64,000 bases of DNA from Arctopsyche grandis (Eukaryota > Arthropoda > Insecta > Trichoptera > Hydropsychidae): NCBI RefSeq assembly GCF_051622035.1, contig NC_135365.1:13744001-13808000 (forward strand). Reading direction: 5' to 3'. This document shows, piece by piece, positions 57,065 through 64,000 of the stretch (positions within the stretch are counted from its first letter, which is position 1; each line of letters begins with the position of its first letter). A program made the position numbers and the translations under genes. The notes below the pieces were generated by a model. The model made no database searches, was not told the DNA's origin, and saw nothing but the letters and a program-made list of their open reading frames with translations.

Positions 57065-57620
57065 TGTGTGACTTTCAAAATCTTCCTGCACAGTGAAAGC
57101 CGTAATGTTTATAGATCAAAAGAAAGGAAACCGCACAATTAAACGACGAAAATAAACTGGCGAAAGTTTCAACATATCGCTTACTCAAGACGAGACCCAG
57201 AAGATTTTCGGGCGTGCTTGTGATAAAACAGGTTCGTAATTTATTTATCCTTTCGATCGAAATCCTCGAATGAAAGTCGGAGGGATTCACTGCAGAGCCT
57301 TTTCAAAGCGACAGAGCGTCGAGACGGTTAAATTCTCCACACGCAGGTAATTAGCCTGCAAATTCCTTGCGTAAGTATCTAATGTTGGGTCTTAAAAATA
57401 GATCGGCGCCGAGAATGGGTTAAGCCGAGTCATGCAAACACTATGATTGTGGAATTATTAACGGCTTTCAACGTAGTATTAAGACGAAACCACCTGCCTC
57501 GCGTTCGACAATTAATTACAAGACAGGGAGGGGGAGGAAACTCGCACCGAGACCACCGAGCGGAGTGATGGACGATGAGATGATTGAAGGTTGTTAGCAC
57601 GATGTTCAGCAAACGTTTTA
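57065..57620. other. GC-richer island, possibly regulatory
   Basis: Complex single-copy sequence with frames of 60-71 codons and no domain. It is upstream of the mwh-like gene on its minus strand, so it could include part of its regulatory DNA or an unrecognised 5' exon. Confidence 0.3.
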
Positions 57621-57689
57621 AGAATGATACAATGACTTGGAAATAGCTATTGGAAAATTATAAATTGTTAAATTTTCTTGTATTTTTTA

Positions 57690-58050
57690 ATGATGTTAGT
57701 TAGCTTGGTGCTGGAGACGAATGATAAGCATACCATGGACCGCAAGACGCTCGATCCTCAAAGAACTGGCATTCTCAGAGAGACTCTCCACAATATGTAG
57801 GAAAAGGGTTCTGTGATACTTTGGCCATATGGCCAGGAATAATGTGGAGAGTCTCGAGAGTCAGTCTGATATGTCTTCCAAGAGATGGTCTGACTAAATC
57901 AAAGAACTGGCGTGATCGTCCCTTAACGCTATACAATTTAACTTAGCATAGAACCGGGAGGAGTGCAGGCAGATTGTCCATCAAATTAAAAATAACATCA
58001 ATGACCACGACGCTCAGCATTGAGCAAACGAGAAAGAAATAGAAGAAGCT
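57690..58050 (+). pseudogene. LINE C-terminal fragment
   Basis: The frames read WCWRRMISIPWTARRSILK, LSTICRKRVL and YFGHMARNNVESLE, the conserved end block of a LINE reverse transcriptase (WRRMLRIPWTA type). A GAAATAGAAGAAGC end lies near 58,045. It is a different lineage from the RTE fragments nearby. Confidence 0.7.
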
Positions 58051-58329
58051 ACGTAGTTTGATACAATTGGTATCAAAGACATGATATCAATTTTAAATTC
58101 GTAATTAGGTACAGAGTGTAAATCAGCAGAAATGAAATGTATCAGGCTTAATTGAGATAACAATATCATATATTAAATGTACATATAATTAAAAATCCAG
58201 ATACATAAAATTACTTTTAAATAAACCTCTATTTTTTCAAAGGTAATTAAGTCATAGAAGAGCCAGTTTGCTGAGTCAGAATAATTCAGAAGATTCTCAT
58301 AATGAAATACGTAAGTATGCATGTACATA

Positions 58330-58940
58330 TGTACATACATCATCATCATCATTTTACAGTTATTGACCATCCACTGCTGGATGAAGGCGTCTTTAAGATG
58401 CTTCCATTCATTTATGTTTTATGCAACTATCATCCATCTCACACCACATATTTTTTGAATTCCGTCTACCTATCCAAATTTCGATTTTCTTTTCACCCTT
58501 TTACATTATCTCGGGTACTATTTTAGCACTTATTTTATCCACCTTTCATCCATTCTTCTAGCTACCTCCACATTACCATTTCAATATTTTCACTCTCTTT
58601 ACTATATCCACTACTTTTATCATACTCCTCACCCACATATTCCATACAGCATTCTATATTTCTATGTATGTATGCATTGAACTTTGTGTTGCATCTTGGG
58701 TTTCAGTGTCCTAGTTTCACATGCATATATCATCTCTGTCAAAACATATTGATTGAAGATCTTTTTCTTTAGGCAAAGAGGCATTTTTGATTTAAAAACT
58801 AGTGAAAAAGGGCTGTAGATTACATTAGTTGATGTTTTTAATGTGTACATCACTTTTAATATATTCCACACTATGAAGGAAACGTTAATAAAATGAAAAT
58901 TCAGAATAAGATGAAATTGTTCCGTATTTTTCTGCACATT
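58330..58940 (-). pseudogene. RTE-like LINE 3' fragment
   Basis: On the minus strand FKSKMPLCLKKKIFNQYVL and MIYACETRTL give the RTE thumb region. The lower half matches the C-terminal block seen at 37,010, down to CCATCCACTGCTGGATGAAG and a CATCATCATCAT tail at 58,338. It is 5'-truncated and decayed. Confidence 0.8.
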
Positions 58941-59300
58941 TTCATAAAAATTTTACTTTATCAAAATGAAAGCATACATGGAAATAACATTTTTTAATAA
59001 AAATTAGCTCATTTGAGATACCAAAAATTGACATTTAATAAAACTAACTTGAAAGTTCTAAAATGAAATGTCTAATCTGGATTTATATAACGTTAAAAAT
59101 TTTCCAATAGCTCCACTAATTCTCAAATTTGCCACTTATTGAAGTATGAAGATTGGTGAATTTTGATTATTGCAGAATACATTTAGTCATTCACATTATT
59201 CTAAGGTGTACAAAATTGAAAAGCGCCAAGCTTAATATAGTGAAGCCGGAATAAATTTACATTACTGATGATGTTTCGACTAATTAAAACCCATTACAGT
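58941..59300. other. Gene-free AT-rich stretch
   Basis: No features seen. Confidence 0.55.
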
Positions 59301-59329
59301 CGATTTTAGAAAAATTTTCCTCGAGCATG

Positions 59330-60060
59330 TGAAAAACGGAATAAATTTTAGATTGAAAAGAGCAGTATCAAACCTGCAATCACACCGGAAGCCACCTCTT
59401 CTTAAATATATTTACATAGACGCTAAATATACGTCGCACTCAACACTGGCGCCATTATCGCATAATTTAACAGGTGCATTTACATGCTTCATAACATATC
59501 CACTTTATTGCATATGTAAAACGCACACACAGATTGCGCAATCTGATGCAACGACGAGGAGGATTAAAGGCGTAAGTCACAATGCTTTGATCGACATTTC
59601 CCACACGGCAAAAAAAATCACAATAATAATAATAAATTAAAAAATAGCCCGACCGATGACTGGACCCGTTTACGGGCCAACTCGCCCCGAATAACCGGTC
59701 GACTCGCTTACCGAACGGAAATCATCTATTTCGACTGTCCGAAATAATCGGCATTTTATTATGTGCCCGGCAGTTAAAAACTTATATAGGTACAAGCAAA
59801 TAAAATCGACTGCACTTTTGACCCGACAAAGTTGCGTGGTGGTCACTTCGTGCTTTTTTGCGCGAACGTCGATTAAGTGGTGGTTGCTCAATAAAACGTT
59901 TTGTATATTGTTTTGTCGGCAATTTTAGAAAACGATAGTATCTCTCCAGTTTCAGAGGAAATTGGTCGTTAGCCAAGTATGCAAGGTAACTAGAGGTTGA
60001 TAGACAAGTGGGGAAAGTGAAAAATATCATCATACTTCCCATACAAAAGGACTATTAATT
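59330..60060. other. GC-richer island, possibly regulatory
   Basis: Frames of 73-103 codons exist on both strands without domains. The segment 59,640-59,900 is the most GC-rich, with ACTCGCCCCGAATAACCGG. No repeat ends were found. Confidence 0.3.
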
Positions 60061-60314
60061 CAATTACAGCTACTGCAGACCTTTACAATAAATTTTTCTA
60101 ATCCAATCAAATCGCATTTTTCTAAAAATTCAAAACGTTCATAGAAATGGTGACCAGACAACTGAACATATGACTATTAAACGTACGACAACTAACCAAA
60201 TGACTGTTGAACATAGTAAAAAGTGAACTTATAGATTACTGAACAAAACCGACAAAAAGTTTGAAATATACAAAGAAAATAAATTATAAAACATTAATGT
60301 TCTTTTTAGTCTAT

Positions 60315-60600
60315 AAATTTATAGATTATAAATTTTGAAATCATATTCAAATAGTGTTGACGTAGTGGGTAGGATGGTTTTTGCCGATTTGATGGAGGAA
60401 CCGTTTCAACAATGAAATCAGATATACTGGCAAACTCTGATACGAAACGATCGACTTGGAGTCACATATATGAAGCCTGACTAGCAGCAATACAGATTAT
60501 ACTCAGAATAAATTATTTTTAATCGAGGTCAACCCACGGGATCGAACCTGACAACCTCTCGCTGGCATTTACGCAACCATCGAACATGCTGGCAGTTGTC
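60315..60600 (-). repeat. tRNA-derived SINE copy
   Basis: On the minus strand the B-box-like CAGGTTCGATCCCGTG lies near 60,537-60,552 and the core TGACTCCAAGTCGATCG, CAGAGTTTGCCAGTATATC and GAAACGGTTCCTCC follows. The end has TTTGAATATGATTTCAAAAT. Confidence 0.8.
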
Positions 60601-60888
60601 ATGAAACCCATAAAAATATACATGCATACATATCCGAATGAGATTTTAACAAGACGCTTATATAAAAACATAGATAAAGTAAAAAAATCGCAAGAGGTTT
60701 AAACACATTAAAAACCATCGAAAATATATGTCATAATCTTCAAACCTTCAAAATCAACTGGTTAGTAAAATACAAATTAACCTCCTCAAACCCAATGCAC
60801 ATTGCAATGTACATTAACTTTATCGCTTGATATTAAAGCTATTTTCGATTTATTTTCATCGGAACCTCTTGTATAGCACAGTGTACAC

Positions 60889-61829
60889 CAGTGGTTCTCA
60901 GGCGAAATTTTACTGTGGCCGCACAGCTGATAATAGTGGTCCCATAGAAATGTCTGGTGGCCGCACCAAATTTAATCAAATAAATTAAAGTTACAAAAAA
61001 AGTGGATCAATTTATTCATAAAATAAAATAAATTTTAACATTTTGGTATCTATTTATTTAATAATAATGCAAATGGAAATTGCTCAATACTCCTTTCTTC
61101 CAATGCAAGCCGCATTGCTGCTTCTAAGTTTGCGTCTGTCAACTGGTTTCTAAATTTGTTTTTAATAAAGTGCATTACACTGAATGATCTTTCGCAATAT
61201 ACGATAGTGGGAAAATAGACAATATTAATAAAGCAATTGTTGCCAAATCTTTATGTTGGTTTGTTTCATTGTCAACGTATATTTCCAACCAAAATTTTTG
61301 AACCGAAATATTATTAAAATGGTTATTAAGTACTTGATCATGACTAATTTATAATAATGCATATTTTACGTTAGCCCAGTTAATTAATCTCAATACTGAA
61401 AATGATTTTAATCTATTTTGTAGTACTATGAAATTTTCATTCGTCATCATAATAAAAGGGGAAGATACCAAAGAAACAGTTTTAAAAGAATTAAATTCTT
61501 CGAACCTTTTATCAAGTTCCAGATTCAGAGATTTAAGACACTCTATTATTGTAAGTTTTAATTTTAATTTTGAAGTTGTGTCTGTCATCTTATCTATCAA
61601 ATCACCAACAGAAGATAAAATTGAAAAATTGTTATTTTCAACTTCTGTCACAAGGCTTTTCGCTATATTTTTTAGTTTGTCAATGATGAGCATGGTTTCT
61701 ATTATTGTTAAGTTACTTTTTTGTAGTTTTTAAAATATATTTAATTTTTTTTAAATATTAGTCTTATTTACTATTAAGTCGCTGGTGGCCGCAGTAAAAT
61801 CCACTAGTGGCCGCACTTGAGAACCACTG
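60889..61829 (-). mobile_element. Internally deleted hAT transposon
   Basis: The ends CAGTGGTTCTCA and TGAGAACCACTG are perfect inverted repeats, and GTGTACAC is duplicated exactly at 60,881-60,888 and 61,830-61,837. On the minus strand YCERSFSVMHFIKNKFRNQL (about 61,203-61,143) is the C-terminal dimerisation region of hAT transposases. A 114-codon frame at 61,349-61,693 (FEEFNSFKTVSLVSSPFIMM) precedes it. The catalytic core is missing. Confidence 0.85.
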
Positions 61830-61979
61830 GTGTACACCATATAATTTCATTGAGTTTTGTCAGTGTTGTCATAAAGCGTACGAGAATTATGTTATATGGC
61901 AATTCGTGCACGATGTCACCGCTCGGCCACGTCGCTCCAGGTATGGCATGTTTACTTTCGTTGAAAAAAATGCCTATTC

Positions 61980-61985
<6 letters not shown>

Positions 61986-62013
<28 letters not shown>
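61986..62013. repeat. (TA)n microsatellite
   Basis: A pure TA run; the overlapping YIYIYI frames are artefacts. Confidence 0.95.
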
Positions 62014-62019
<6 letters not shown>

Positions 62020-62560
62020 TAATCGATAAAATACGGTAATATTGTAATTAATGGACAAATTTTAATAATACACACATATTACGCAAAATTTCATATTCAT
62101 CTTAAGATACGCAATAAGTGTATAAAAGTTAATGTTATAAATATTTATACGAATGTAATAAAAATAAGTAGTAATAATCGATATTGCGTTTGAGCGTATC
62201 TAATTGTATATAATTACATGTATATTTTCATTACAAATTTACATCATAATATATCGATGAATTATGTAAATGACGTTTTTATATTTATGGTCATTCGTAA
62301 AGGCTGGGAATATGAGTATACAATTTATACTATTGTTTTACAAAAATTATAAATAGGTACTCTCATTATGAGTATATAAAAAAATTCAGACTTTGTTTTA
62401 ATATTATAATATATAGACAATACAAATTTTAAATAAACATCACTTTATTATACAATTTGAAGTTTAAATACATCATAAAATTTACTGAAATTCGTTCTAC
62501 TGTATTAACAATTAAAATTCCCTAGAAAAAAGGTGTAATATTTAGCATTAAGAGAACAAC
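62014..62560. other. Gene-free AT-rich stretch
   Basis: No frames or repeat ends seen. Confidence 0.6.
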
Positions 62561-62569
62561 ATTAAAATG

Positions 62570-62960
62570 TTCTCACAACCAACTTTTTCACCTCACAATA
62601 CGTGCGTATGGAAAGAGCGCGCTGGCTTTTCTCACCTTCGGAAAATACCGAAATCATTTTCCGATTCATCCGAATAATTTATTCAGACTGCCCACGGGTG
62701 TCAACATATTAATTTCGTATTTAACACGACACTATAATCTAAATGAAAGGTTTTATCGGTTCGTAGTGCACGTCCGGTCCAGAACAGGTTCACCTCCGGA
62801 GCTTTGAAACGCCACGTGAGTCACATCATCACATCTCGGTATCGATAATGACATGATTGTCGATCGATTGATGATCGGCTCGGCAGGTAAAAACTCTGGC
62901 TTGCCTAGGTGGTGATGTTAATTTGCAAGTAATCACCTTTATCGTAGCGTTAAATTGAAT
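62570..62960. other. GC-richer island, possibly regulatory
   Basis: Sequence of higher complexity with CACGTG, TCGATCGATTGATGATCGG and repeated ATCGAT-like words, without open frames. An enhancer or 5' region of the neighbouring minus-strand gene is possible. Confidence 0.3.
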
Positions 62961-64000
62961 CTAATTGAAAACCATATTAATAATGATAATAAAAAATAAT
63001 ATTTTTTATTCCAAAAGGAACGATGCCTGTAAAACGTTTTATTGTATTACATATTTTCCATTGACAACGTTTCTATTTATGTGTTGAAAAATCGTCATCG
63101 ATCACCGATGGAAAGAGTAGTGATAAAATTTAATTAATACGGTATTTGCATTTTCATCGAATCGGATGTCTGATGTTCACGCAATATTTCGCTGATGCCG
63201 TTTCAATATAAGAATAAAATAAATAAAAGTTCTCATGGGTGTAGGATACTATCAATATCTGTCGATGTCTATATTATATTAAAAAAAAATGTATAGGTAC
63301 TAATTTTGTATGCGTTCGTATAATAATTTATGCTATCTATTATACACGTCTGGCGCTTTTTTTTTTTATAAATAATTCGTAAATTAATTGATTCTATCTC
63401 AAGCGATATACTTCAATAACAAATTTATATACAATTCATCCTTTTTCAATACGTATATATTCTTTTTTTTTGTTGCTATTTTTGCTTTATATTTCATTTC
63501 GATTTTTGTTATCTTTCTTTCCTATGTAGTTTGATATTTGTATTATAAATTTTGAGTCCAAACAAACATATTGGGTCCATCGGTCATGCCACATTTACAA
63601 ACTATTACTAAATAAATAAATAAAAACAGCTAGTTAGATTTGAAACCACAGTTTTCACGATCACATTATTAATACAATCAGCATTTAAACCTAAGGAAGA
63701 ATTTCTTCTTCCTAAGGAAGAAAGTCCGGGCTGACACGATACGATTACACTTGGACTGACTTTACTTCCTTTACTGACGTAACGTGGCAATTATACTTAT
63801 ATATTATAAGGACTAATTTTCTAGTATGATTAAATATCTTTAAAATCTGTGTATAATTTTTCTCATTATACTATCATTAGTTAACTAGCTACTAAGCATA
63901 ATATTAATGTTAAAAAATAAGAAACGTATTAAAATCAATTACAGTTTATTATTATTTTTATCTTATTGCATTAGGATTATATATATGTACATATGTACAT
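62961..64000. other. Gene-free AT-rich stretch to the window end
   Basis: Only a 60-codon minus frame at 63,608-63,790 and a short inverted CTTCCTAAGGAAG pair at about 63,700-63,720. It ends in an ACATATGTACAT microsatellite. Confidence 0.55.

Overview
The window looks like insect nuclear DNA. It is AT-rich, full of (TA)n and ACATATGT-type microsatellites, has short GT-AG introns, and carries single-copy genes whose proteins match arthropod families (MOCOS/maroon-like, RhoGDI, PIG-F, an FH3-only formin relative resembling multiple wing hairs). The insect order cannot be settled from the sequence.

Layout. Positions 1-23,100 hold no recognisable host gene. They contain transposon remnants, tRNA-derived SINE copies, a 5'-truncated LINE with an open 400-codon reverse transcriptase frame (6,671-7,873), nested hAT elements, and several GC-richer single-copy islands that look like possible cis-regulatory DNA. 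Positions 23,121-27,237 hold a compact tail-to-tail gene pair: molybdenum cofactor sulfurase (+, six exons, 807 aa) and a MIEN1/SelW-like thioredoxin-fold protein (-, three exons, 104 aa). Positions 27,535-32,820 are a nested transposon block: an older MITE split by a 4.5-kb PIF/Harbinger element, itself hit by a LINE fragment and two solo LTRs, with two fold-back elements in the MITE's other half. PIG-F (-) lies at 33,052-33,765. A second solo LTR of the same family and a fold-back element follow. RhoGDI (+, 202 aa) runs from two candidate 5' UTR exons near 35.9 and 36.2 kb to 39,681. A secreted kynurenine-formamidase-like cyclase (-, five exons, 274 aa) occupies 42,124-44,406 with a TATA/Inr promoter. 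The 3' part of the mwh-like gene (-, six exons seen) occupies 46,620-49,901; its N-terminal exons are not found. Positions 50-64 kb are again gene-poor, with LINE/RTE/SINE/hAT/MULE-like remnants and GC-richer islands.

The host genes do not form a pathway; this is an ordinary euchromatic stretch. The most distinctive content is repeat architecture: a SINE hit by a hAT that was hit by another hAT; a Harbinger element whose two genes sit in each other's introns on opposite strands; and near-perfect fold-back MITEs present in two copies 32 kb apart. I found no convincing novel molecular system. The best candidates are the interleaved Harbinger genes and the conserved-core SINE family. All exon joins were read by eye from splice sites and frame continuity; I could run no alignment or database search.
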